Source: an uncultured Lachnospiraceae bacterium
GTDB taxonomy: Bacteria > Bacillota > Clostridia > Lachnospirales > Lachnospiraceae
DNA length: 64,000 nt
Reading direction: 5' to 3'
Assembly: GCA_910586585.1 (NCBI GenBank)
Contig: CAJUKA010000005.1
Coordinates: 52,231-116,230 of the forward strand
In this document: piece after piece, positions 8,627-15,849 of the stretch
Position numbering within the stretch: position 1 is the first letter of the stretch
Layout of the letters: each line of letters begins with the position of its first letter
Translations under genes and position numbers: made by a program
The notes under the pieces: generated by a model
The model's database searches: none
Told to the model about the DNA's origin: nothing
What the model saw: only the letters and a program-made list of their open reading frames with translations

Positions 8627-9577
8627 ATGGGCATACTGAAAAAAACAATGACCTGCCTTGGGGTTCTTGCGGCAGCAAGCGCAGGTGAAACCGCATATTT
8701 TTACAGAAGAACAATGATACGCAACAATGCGAAAAGAGAACGTACAATGAAAATGTCGGGTACAGACTGGAGTCAATATGAGCCGTTGTTAAAAGAGAGG
8801 AAAGAATTTTTGATGGCTCAGCCGCACCAGGATTTGTACCAGAACTCTTTTGATAATCTGAAACTTCATGCGACATATTTTCCAGCGATTTGTGATGACA
8901 ATGGCAGAAAAAAGGTTGTTATCTGCTTCCATGGATACACCAGTCAGGGAATGTCCGACTACATCGCTTTGTCTGATTATTATTTAAAAAAAGGATTTGC
9001 AATGCTGCTGCCAGATGCGAGAGCGCATGGTCTGAGTGAGGGAGAGTATATTGGATTTGGCTGCCTTGACAGAAAAGACGCATTGCAGTGGATAAGCTGG
9101 GTAATTCAGGAATGTGGAGAAGATGTAGAAATTATACTGCATGGTACTTCAATGGGCGGCGCTACGGTGCTGATGGCAAGCGGTCTTGATTTGCCAAAAC
9201 AAGTAAAAGGAATTGTTTCAGACTGTGGTTTTACATCGCCGAAGGAAGTATTTACCCATGTGCTCAACAATATGTACCATTTGCCAGCTTTTCCGGCAAT
9301 TCCATGTGCGGATGTTGTGAACAAAAAACTTGCAGGTTATGGTATGGATGAGTGCAACGCGAAACGTGAAGTCAGAAAGGCGAAGGTTCCTATTTTGTTT
9401 ATTCATGGTTCAGAAGATACTTTTGTACCATGTCAGATGTGCCATGAAATCTATGATTATTGCAATGCTCCAAAGAAAAAGCTGATAGTGGAGGGCGCTG
9501 CACATGCGGAAAGTTACTATAAAGATACAAAAAAGTATGAGCAGACACTAACGGAGTTTTTTGAGGAATTAGATTGA
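8627..9577 (+). CDS. Alpha/beta hydrolase, membrane-anchored
   Basis: Serine hydrolase of 316 residues. An N-terminal hydrophobic stretch (residues about 8-22) after two Lys suggests a signal anchor. The fold landmarks are the oxyanion-loop motif FHGYTSQG, the nucleophile elbow GTSMGG, an Asp in HGSEDTFVP and a His in GAAHAESYY, which together make a complete Ser-Asp-His triad. Family members of this length (similar to YqkD/Bem46-like hydrolases) act on esters or amides of lipids or peptides. In this cluster it could release or edit an acyl product, acting as a thioesterase-like partner of the ACP; that is inference. Confidence 0.82.
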   Translation: MGILKKTMTCLGVLAAASAGETAYFYRRTMIRNNAKRERTMKMSGTDWSQYEPLLKERKEFLMAQPHQDLYQNSFDNLKLHATYFPAICDDNGRKKVVICFHGYTSQGMSDYIALSDYYLKKGFAMLLPDARAHGLSEGEYIGFGCLDRKDALQWISWVIQECGEDVEIILHGTSMGGATVLMASGLDLPKQVKGIVSDCGFTSPKEVFTHVLNNMYHLPAFPAIPCADVVNKKLAGYGMDECNAKREVRKAKVPILFIHGSEDTFVPCQMCHEIYDYCNAPKKKLIVEGAAHAESYYKDTKKYEQTLTEFFEELD

Positions 9578-9697
9578 GAATTCATGTTTTTAATTGGCAA
9601 TTTGAATCAGAGCACTTTGGTGCAATGACATAGAGGATTCGTATAGGGACTGAAGGGCGGGTTCATACGCAGTTGTATGAATAGAGAGGAATTTTTG

Positions 9698-11098
9698 ATG
9701 AAAACAAGAAAAGGTTATAAAACGTACCCATTAACTGCTGCACAGAAATATCACTTTTATTATTCGCAGTATTGTCCAGGACAGGAAATTTTGAATGTTG
9801 GCAGCAGCCTTACCATAGAGTTTGAGCTGAATGTTGACGAACTGAGAAAAGCAATTTATAAAGCGTATGACCGTTGTGAATCAATGCGTGCGCGTCTGGT
9901 ATATGATGAGAAAGAAAAAGAGTGGTACCAATATATTGTTGACAAGGAAGATCGTGAGATTGAATTTGTCGATTTTTCGGGTCAGACAATGGAAGAGGCA
10001 GAGGCGCAGATGACGGCATGGACACGTGTCCCATTTGGGCAGGATGCTCCAATGAACAAGGTTGTCATCATTAAAACTCCAGATGGGTTCGAGGGAATGT
10101 ATCTGGTGGGAGATCACAGATTCCTCGATGCACAGTCACTGATTGGCTTTATGAAAGACGTGATAGAGTTATACTGCAATGCGAACTTTGAAAACGTGCC
10201 ATATCCAGCAGATACACGCTCTTATATTGAGCAGATTCAAAAGGATTTTGCGTATGAAGCAGGCAGCAAAGCACAGGCAAGAGACAGAGAATATTTCCAT
10301 CAATTAATAGGAAAATCCGAACCGATATATAATGGTATCGAGGGCAAGAAAAAGCTTGATGAGGCAAGAAGAGCCACAGGCAATCCCAATCTTAGGGCAG
10401 CGCCTACAGGTTCTGACAGCTTTGCAGCTGCTATTGATGTTTTCCATTTGGAGGAGGAGCCAACAAAGAGGCTTATGACCTTCTGTGAGGAACAGCATAT
10501 TTCATTGCAGTGTCTATTGATTATGGGTATTCGGACATATCTGCAGAAAATGAACAGTTGTGATGATGTTTCTATGATGGTTGCTTATGCGCGCAGAGCG
10601 ACATTATTAGAAAAGAAATCTGGTGGTACGCGAATTCATAGTTTTCCATTTAGAACCATTATTCCAGAGGACAAAAGCTTTCTGGATGGAATTTTGGAAA
10701 TCAGAGACAGGCAGAACGAGATTTTCCGATATGTCAATTTTGACCCGGTAGAATGCATGAATTATAAGCGTGAGCTGTATAATCCGCCAAGAGGAATGGG
10801 ATATGAGACAGTAGCGCTCACATATCAGCCTGCTACGTTGAGAGAAAAAGGGCTTGTTGATTTGGGAGAGATCCGATACAAGACACAGAGATATGGAAAT
10901 GGTTATTATGCAGACGGTCTTTATCTTACTGTAATGCACAGACCAGAAGATAACGGGTTAGACTTTAGTTTTGAGCATCAAGTGAAAGCATACAGCAAGG
11001 AAGCATTGGAGCTGTTTTATTACTACATGTGCAAAGTGATGTTCAAAGGAATTGAGAACCCGAATCTCAAGATTGGTGATGTGATTAAATTGATATAA
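9698..11098 (+). CDS. Condensation-domain-like acyltransferase, unrecognised subfamily
   Basis: Protein of 466 residues with the layout of the chloramphenicol-acetyltransferase/NRPS-condensation superfamily. The opening PLTAAQKYHFYYSQ resembles condensation-domain motif C1. The active-site region reads GDHRFLDAQS (H140, D144): the second His and the Asp of HHxxxD are kept and the first His is Asp. The second half (LQCLLIMGIRTYLQKM) matches the later motifs. Such enzymes join an ACP-bound acyl group to an amine or alcohol. I chose the ATG at 9698 because AGAGAGGA lies seven bases upstream; the ATG at 9677 has none. The ACP gene follows 85 bases later. The exact reaction is unknown. Confidence 0.65.
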   Translation: MKTRKGYKTYPLTAAQKYHFYYSQYCPGQEILNVGSSLTIEFELNVDELRKAIYKAYDRCESMRARLVYDEKEKEWYQYIVDKEDREIEFVDFSGQTMEEAEAQMTAWTRVPFGQDAPMNKVVIIKTPDGFEGMYLVGDHRFLDAQSLIGFMKDVIELYCNANFENVPYPADTRSYIEQIQKDFAYEAGSKAQARDREYFHQLIGKSEPIYNGIEGKKKLDEARRATGNPNLRAAPTGSDSFAAAIDVFHLEEEPTKRLMTFCEEQHISLQCLLIMGIRTYLQKMNSCDDVSMMVAYARRATLLEKKSGGTRIHSFPFRTIIPEDKSFLDGILEIRDRQNEIFRYVNFDPVECMNYKRELYNPPRGMGYETVALTYQPATLREKGLVDLGEIRYKTQRYGNGYYADGLYLTVMHRPEDNGLDFSFEHQVKAYSKEALELFYYYMCKVMFKGIENPNLKIGDVIKLI

Positions 11099-11183
11099 GC
11101 AAAGTACTTTGGTGAAATGAGTTACACTATCGCAATTTTCTGACAAGGGAAAATTGGAAAAAACAGAAAGGTAGGGAACGGAA

Positions 11184-11411
11184 ATGTTTGAGAAATTAGC
11201 AGAAATGATAACAAATTATGTAGAGGTAAAGAAAGAGGATATCAAACCGGAGTCTCGGTTTATGGAAGATTTGGGATTTAGTTCGTTTGATTTTATGAGT
11301 ATGCTTGGCGAGATCGAGGGAGATCTTGATGTGGAAATTGATTTAGAGGAAGCTGCCAATATTAGAACAGTACAAGAAGCAGCAGATTATCTGGAGAAGC
11401 TTTCCAACTAA
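11184..11411 (+). CDS. Acyl carrier protein
   Basis: Acidic 75-residue protein with the four-helix carrier fold. The phosphopantetheine site is DLGFSSFD, S34 aligning with the Ser of the usual DSL motif; Asp is replaced by Ser and Leu by Phe, so it is a specialised carrier rather than the fatty-acid synthesis AcpP. The later VEIDLEEAANIRTVQEAADYL is the typical helix III-IV region. It sits between a condensation-like enzyme and an acyl-activating ligase, the arrangement expected if the ligase loads a carboxylic acid on this ACP and the condensation-like enzyme transfers it. Confidence 0.9.
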   Translation: MFEKLAEMITNYVEVKKEDIKPESRFMEDLGFSSFDFMSMLGEIEGDLDVEIDLEEAANIRTVQEAADYLEKLSN

Positions 11412-11430
11412 GAAAGGGCATGGTAAGGGT

Positions 11431-12969
11431 ATGAATGAATTGCACAGCAATATACGCGAGTTGCTTGTAGCGGCAGAGAAGGAGTTTGGCGCGCAGGATG
11501 CTTTTCGCTACAAAGTCAAAGAGGATGATGGGAGCGGAAAAAAGGCAGTAAAAGTAGAAAATAAAACATATACACAGCTTAAAAAGGATACGGAATGTTT
11601 TTCGGCAGCGCTAAAAGAGCTGGGAGAACAGGGAAAGCACATTGCAGTGATTGGAACAACCTCTTACTCATGGGTGGTTTCTTATCTTGGCATCGTCAAC
11701 AGCGGAAGTGTAGCAGTACCGCTTGATGCGCTTCTTCCGGCAGAAGATTTGTGTGAGCTTCTTGACCGTGCAGATGTGACAACACTTGTATATGATACCA
11801 GTAAGGAAAATGTGGCAGCAATGGCAGCAGAACGCTGTGAGCAGTTAAAGCATATCATCTGTATGAGCGATGACAGCCAGAATGCACAAGCACGCTCTTT
11901 GTGGAAACTGATAGAAGAGCAGCATGCAGGTTTTGACTATGAGCCGCAGCCAGATCAGCTTGCTACGATTATGTTTACATCAGGAACCACCGGAAAAAGT
12001 AAAGGTGTTATGCTGACACATAGAAATTTAGCTGAAAATGCAACCAGTCGGGATATGGGCTATGAGTCAGGTATGGTTATTATGACTGTGCTGCCAATTC
12101 ATCACGCATATTGTCTGAGCATGGATATATTGAAGGGGATTTCAATAGGAAGTGTTATCTGTATCAACGATTCACTGCTGCGTGTTGCTGAAAATATCAA
12201 ATTGTTTGAGCCAAATATGATTTTGATGGTGCCTTTGATGATTGAGACAATCGCAAAGAAGCTAGAGAAAGCTTCGCTGATTCCGGCAGCAATGGTAAAA
12301 GCGAAAGTGTTTGGCAAGCAGTTCCATACAATTGCCAGCGGCGGTGCTTATCTAAATCCTGCGTATCTGGATATGTTTAAAAAATATGGCATACAAATCC
12401 TGCAAGGCTATGGAATGACAGAGTGTTCACCAGTCATTAGTACAAATTTAAGCTGGAACAGCAAGCCAGGTTCCGTTGGAAAGCTGATGCCAAACTGTGA
12501 AGCAAAGGTAGTCGATGAGGAACTTTGGGTAAAAGGTTCCAGCGTTATGCAGGGATACTATAAGATGCCCAAAGAGACAGAAGAAACCTTGATTGACGGC
12601 TGGCTCAAAACAGGCGATTTGGGTTATGTGGACGAAGACGGATTTATATTCTTAACAGGCCGGAAAAAGAATCTGATAATTACTCCAAACGGTGAGAACG
12701 TTTCACCAGAAGAAATAGAGAATAAGCTTGGGGAAAACCGCCTGATACAGGAAGTATTGGTACGTGAGAGCGAAGGTGTGATTGAGGCAGAGATTTTCCC
12801 AGATCTGGAATATGCTGCAAAGAAAAAAATCAAGGATATGCAAAAGGAATTGCAAGGAATTATAGATGTCTATAACAAAACGGCACCTTTGTACAAGAGA
12901 GTGCTGAAGCTCAAAATCCGTGAAGAGGAGTTTGAGAAGAATACAACCAAAAAAATAAAACGATTTTAA
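11431..12969 (+). CDS. AMP-dependent acyl-CoA/ACP synthetase
   Basis: ANL-superfamily adenylating enzyme of 512 residues that activates a carboxylic acid with ATP and transfers it to a thiol. Visible motifs: P-loop-like TSGTTGKSKG at residues 183-192, GYGMTECSPV around 340, and KTGDLGYVDEDGFI followed by TGRKKNLIITPNGENVSPEEIE at the hinge. These resemble long-chain fatty-acid ligases. It starts 20 bases after the ACP gene, so loading that ACP is likely (inference). The ending FEKNTTKKIKRF carries the C-terminal catalytic Lys region. It is the last gene of the cluster; no clear terminator follows before the aspS promoter. Confidence 0.9.
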   Translation: MNELHSNIRELLVAAEKEFGAQDAFRYKVKEDDGSGKKAVKVENKTYTQLKKDTECFSAALKELGEQGKHIAVIGTTSYSWVVSYLGIVNSGSVAVPLDALLPAEDLCELLDRADVTTLVYDTSKENVAAMAAERCEQLKHIICMSDDSQNAQARSLWKLIEEQHAGFDYEPQPDQLATIMFTSGTTGKSKGVMLTHRNLAENATSRDMGYESGMVIMTVLPIHHAYCLSMDILKGISIGSVICINDSLLRVAENIKLFEPNMILMVPLMIETIAKKLEKASLIPAAMVKAKVFGKQFHTIASGGAYLNPAYLDMFKKYGIQILQGYGMTECSPVISTNLSWNSKPGSVGKLMPNCEAKVVDEELWVKGSSVMQGYYKMPKETEETLIDGWLKTGDLGYVDEDGFIFLTGRKKNLIITPNGENVSPEEIENKLGENRLIQEVLVRESEGVIEAEIFPDLEYAAKKKIKDMQKELQGIIDVYNKTAPLYKRVLKLKIREEEFEKNTTKKIKRF

Positions 12970-12984
12970 TTTTTACAAAGATAC

Positions 12985-13013
12985 TTGAAATATTATTTTG
13001 TATGTGATATTCT
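12985..13013 (+). promoter_or_regulatory. Promoter of the aspS-gatCAB T-box transcript
   Basis: TTGAAA (12985-12990) and TATTCT (13008-13013) are spaced by 17 bases with an extended TG before the -10. The leader would start near 13020, about 55 bases ahead of the first T-box helix. Confidence 0.55.
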
Positions 13014-13074
13014 AAGAAAATCAAAGAATTAACAGATTCTTTTGATGAAAATGAAATCCTTGGAATACAAATGC

Positions 13075-13414
13075 AATGAAAGAGACTCTTGTCAAGGAAA
13101 ACGACAGGAAGACGGCGTCACCGACTGAGAGCGCTGTCAGTGGAAGCTGATAAAGGGAACACTCTGGAGCAGATTATCTGAAAAGGTAGATTGAAAAATT
13201 ATGCTGATGCACTAATTTTTCAATCGGCAATTGGAGGCTCAGATGTAGACGAGTATGATTCGAATACCTTATTAGGATAATACGTTAACGTGCGTTAAAC
13301 GTAAGAGAGGATAAAATGACCTGCTATCCAGTTCATTTTATCAATGCGGGTGGTACCGCGGGTATATTTCAAAATATCCGTCCCGGAATACAATTTGTAT
13401 TCCGGGATTTTTTT
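13075..13414 (+). promoter_or_regulatory. T-box riboswitch, specifier AAC (overlapping GAA), ahead of aspS-gatCAB
   Basis: tRNA-sensing leader. The T-box antiterminator sequence TGCGGGTGGTACCGCG is at 13345-13360 and the competing intrinsic terminator at 13381-13414. In Stem I, the stretch at 13155-13170 reads GGGAACACTCTGGAGC; aligned with known leaders (specifier, then a purine, then a YUCUUGAGC-like 3' side) the specifier is AAC at 13158-13160, the Asn codon, not GAC for Asp. The same position overlaps GAA (Glu) at 13157-13159. Uncharged tRNA-Asn, and possibly tRNA-Glu, should therefore stabilise the antiterminator and turn on aspS-gatCAB. The 5' boundary is approximate. Confidence 0.88.
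13381..13414 (+). terminator. Regulated terminator of the T-box leader
   Basis: TCCCGGAATAC (13381-13391) pairs perfectly with GTATTCCGGGA (13397-13407), followed by seven T. It overlaps nothing coding and lies 20 bases after the antiterminator bulge, the expected geometry. Confidence 0.9.
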
Positions 13415-13444
13415 GCGCACGGACGCAGAAAGGAACAATATAGA

Positions 13445-13722
13445 GACTTTATCTTTAGTGCTATCGCGCAGCGATTGAATAAAGTGACGAAGACGCACGA
13501 GAGGAAGTTTCATGAGAGCCCTTTCGAAAGAAAGTTCCTCTCAGAACAGGTGCGACGAAGGGACTTTATCTTTAGTGCTATCGCGCAGCGACAGAATAAG
13601 GTGACGAAGACGCACGAGAGGAAGTTTCATGAGAGCCCTTTCGAAAGAAAGTTCCTCTCAGAACAGGTGCGACGAAGGGACTTTATCTTTAGTGCTATCG
13701 CGCAGCGATTATGAATAGGAGG
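13445..13722 (+). repeat. Dispersed repeat locus A: two 117-bp tandem units plus a partial third, ending at the aspS ribosome binding site
   Basis: Units begin at 13445, 13562 and 13679 (period 117). The first two differ at three bases; the third stops after about 31 bases and runs into AGGAGG of aspS. Each full unit contains a GC hairpin ATCGC-GCA-GCGAT (GCGAC in unit 2) and a long inverted repeat: CGCAC and GAGAGGAA on the left, TTCCTCTC and GTGCG on the right, with CTTTCGAAAG in the loop. It lies between the T-box terminator and aspS, so it is transcribed only after antitermination. The same sequence family recurs at 28360, 31990 and 55392. Confidence 0.92.
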
Positions 13723-13729
13723 ATTTTAA

Positions 13730-15466
13730 ATGTACAGAGATATTACAATGAAAGAAATCAGCGAACAATATATAGGGCAGACACTTCAGGTGGCTGGATG
13801 GATTGAAAACATTCGTGATCATGGCGGAGTATCATTTATTGATTTGCGGGATATGTATGGTGTACTGCAAGTAGTCATGCGGGACACCTCCCTTTTGGAT
13901 GGTCTGACAAAGGAAATGTGTGTGTCAATAGAAGGACTGGTGGAAAAAAGGGATGAAGAGACATATAACCCAAAGATTCCGACAGGGACAATTGAACTTG
14001 AAGCAAAGAAAATAACAATACTAGGAAAAGTGTACCACGCACTTCCATTTGAGATAATGACATCAAAAGAGACAAGAGAGGATATCCGCCTGAAATACCG
14101 TTTTCTTGACCTTAGAAATACGAAAGTAAGAGACAACATTGTATTTCGTTCACAGGTTATCCAGTTTTTGCGGCAGAAAATGACAGAGATGGGATTTTTG
14201 GAGATACAGACTCCAATTCTATGTGCTTCCTCACCAGAAGGCGCAAGAGATTATATTGTACCATCAAGAAAATATAAGGGAAAATTTTATGCGCTTCCAC
14301 AGGCGCCGCAGCAGTACAAACAGCTTTTAATGGTATCAGGATTTGATAAATATTTTCAGATAGCACCCTGTTTTCGAGATGAGGACGCACGTGCAGACCG
14401 TTCACCAGGCGAGTTTTATCAGCTTGATTTTGAGATGAGTTTTGCCACACAGGAGGATGTATTTCGGGCAGGCGAAGAAGTATTGTCTGCAGTATTTGAG
14501 CACTTTGCGCCACAAGGCTATGCAGTGACAAAAGCGCCATATCCTGTGATTAGCTACAAACAGGCCATGCTTGAGTTTGGAACTGACAAACCAGACTTGC
14601 GGAATCCTTTGCGCATCATTGATCTGACCGACTTTTTCCAGAAGTGCACATTTCAGCCATTTCTAAAAAGAACCGTCCGTGCGATAAAAGTACACGCAGA
14701 AATGTCAAAGAGTTTTCATGCGAAACTTTTGGATTTTGCAACTGGTATGGGAATGGGCGGCCTTGGATATCTTGAAATTGCAGAGGATATGAGCTACAAG
14801 GGGCCAATTGATAAGTTTATCCCAGACGAATACAAACCAGACCTTGCGCAAATTGCAGCACTGCAGCCAGGCGATACAATATTCTTCATCGCAGATAAAC
14901 CAGAGCGGGCAAATTATTATGCGGGGCAGCTTCGGACAGAACTTGGAGAAAAATTGGATTTGTGTGAAAAAAATGCTTATCGGTTCTGTTATATCAATGA
15001 TTTTCCAATGTTTGAGCTGGACCCAGAAACAAAACAGATTGGCTTTACCCACAATCCGTTTTCTATGCCACAGGGGGGACTTGAGGCTTTAAACAGCAAA
15101 GATCCTCTGGAAATTCTTGCATATCAATATGATATTGTGTGCAATGGTGTGGAGCTTTCAAGCGGCGCGGTTAGAAATCATGATATGGAAATTATGGTAA
15201 AAGCATTTGAGATAGCAGGCTATGACGAGCAAACACTACGGTCAAAATTTGGTGCGCTTTATCAGGCATTTCAGTTCGGTGCGCCCCCGCATGCGGGTAT
15301 GGCGCCAGGAATTGACAGAATGCTGATGCTGTTAAAGAATGAAGAAAATATCAGAGAAGTGATTGCATTTCCAATGAACAGTTCAGCACAAGATCTGATG
15401 TGCGGCGCGCCAAATGATGTCACAGAGCAGCAGCTACGGGAAGTGCATATTAAAATCAGGCAATAA
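13730..15466 (+). CDS. aspS: Aspartyl-tRNA synthetase, probably non-discriminating
   Basis: Class II synthetase of 578 residues that charges tRNA-Asp and, by context, probably tRNA-Asn with aspartate. Order: OB-fold anticodon domain (1-105), catalytic domain with motif 1 around 150-165, motif 2 at 216-236, a GAD-type insertion (about 300-420) and motif 3 near the end (GAPPHAGMAPGIDRMLML). Motif 2 reads RADRSPGEFYQLDFEM rather than the usual RADRQPEFTQ, so this is a divergent bacterial-type AspRS. Operon with gatCAB and control by an Asn-specifier T-box both argue that it makes Asp-tRNA-Asn for amidation. AGGAGG seven bases before ATG belongs to the dispersed repeat. Confidence 0.93.
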   Translation: MYRDITMKEISEQYIGQTLQVAGWIENIRDHGGVSFIDLRDMYGVLQVVMRDTSLLDGLTKEMCVSIEGLVEKRDEETYNPKIPTGTIELEAKKITILGKVYHALPFEIMTSKETREDIRLKYRFLDLRNTKVRDNIVFRSQVIQFLRQKMTEMGFLEIQTPILCASSPEGARDYIVPSRKYKGKFYALPQAPQQYKQLLMVSGFDKYFQIAPCFRDEDARADRSPGEFYQLDFEMSFATQEDVFRAGEEVLSAVFEHFAPQGYAVTKAPYPVISYKQAMLEFGTDKPDLRNPLRIIDLTDFFQKCTFQPFLKRTVRAIKVHAEMSKSFHAKLLDFATGMGMGGLGYLEIAEDMSYKGPIDKFIPDEYKPDLAQIAALQPGDTIFFIADKPERANYYAGQLRTELGEKLDLCEKNAYRFCYINDFPMFELDPETKQIGFTHNPFSMPQGGLEALNSKDPLEILAYQYDIVCNGVELSSGAVRNHDMEIMVKAFEIAGYDEQTLRSKFGALYQAFQFGAPPHAGMAPGIDRMLMLLKNEENIREVIAFPMNSSAQDLMCGAPNDVTEQQLREVHIKIRQ

Positions 15467-15529
15467 ACTTTATATTAATAATAAAAATAGGAATTATCGC
15501 AGAATAATCACGCAGATTTTGAAAGGAGC

Positions 15530-15835
15530 ATGAATATAGAAATGACAAATACAATTACCGATGAGACAATCGAATATGTGGGGATTCTTGCTAAGTTAGA
15601 ACTTTCAGATGAAGAAAAAGAGCAGGCCAAAAACGATATGGGTCGAATGTTGGATTATATTGATAAATTGGGAGAACTTGACACAGATGGAATCGAACCG
15701 ATGTCACATGTATTTCCAGTACAAAATGTATTTCGTGAGGATGTGGTGACAAATGGAGATGAGCATGAGAAAACTCTAAAAAATGCACCAGACCAAAAGG
15801 ATAATATGTTTGCGGTACCAAAAACATTTGGATAG
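15530..15835 (+). CDS. gatC: Asp-tRNA(Asn)/Glu-tRNA(Gln) amidotransferase subunit C
   Basis: Small subunit, about 101 residues, that wraps and stabilises GatA in the GatCAB complex. The family signature is clear: EYVGILAKLELSDEEKEQAKNDMGRMLDYIDKL followed in the second half by PMSHVFP and DVVTNGDEHEKTLKNAP. AAAGGAG lies only one base before the ATG at 15530, so the ATG at 15542 (13 bases spacing) may be the real start. The gatA gene follows within 15 bases. Confidence 0.93.
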   Translation: MNIEMTNTITDETIEYVGILAKLELSDEEKEQAKNDMGRMLDYIDKLGELDTDGIEPMSHVFPVQNVFREDVVTNGDEHEKTLKNAPDQKDNMFAVPKTFG

Positions 15836-15849
15836 AAATGAGGAGAGAT

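Noticed and set aside
8474..8876. Antisense reading frames opposite the SCP2 tail and hydrolase start
   Set aside because: Low-complexity Phe/Ser/Leu translations caused by the A/G-rich sense strand; no ribosome binding site or family match.
13316..13714. Open reading frame of 132 codons across the T-box 3' end and the tandem repeat
   Set aside because: It is open only because 117 is a multiple of three. It crosses the T-box antiterminator and terminator, has no family signature and the homologous locus at 55392 (period 116) breaks the frame.
13445..13722. CRISPR array or prophage repeat
   Set aside because: Units are tandem without spacers, contain inverted repeats and lie in a leader; no cas genes or phage genes are nearby.
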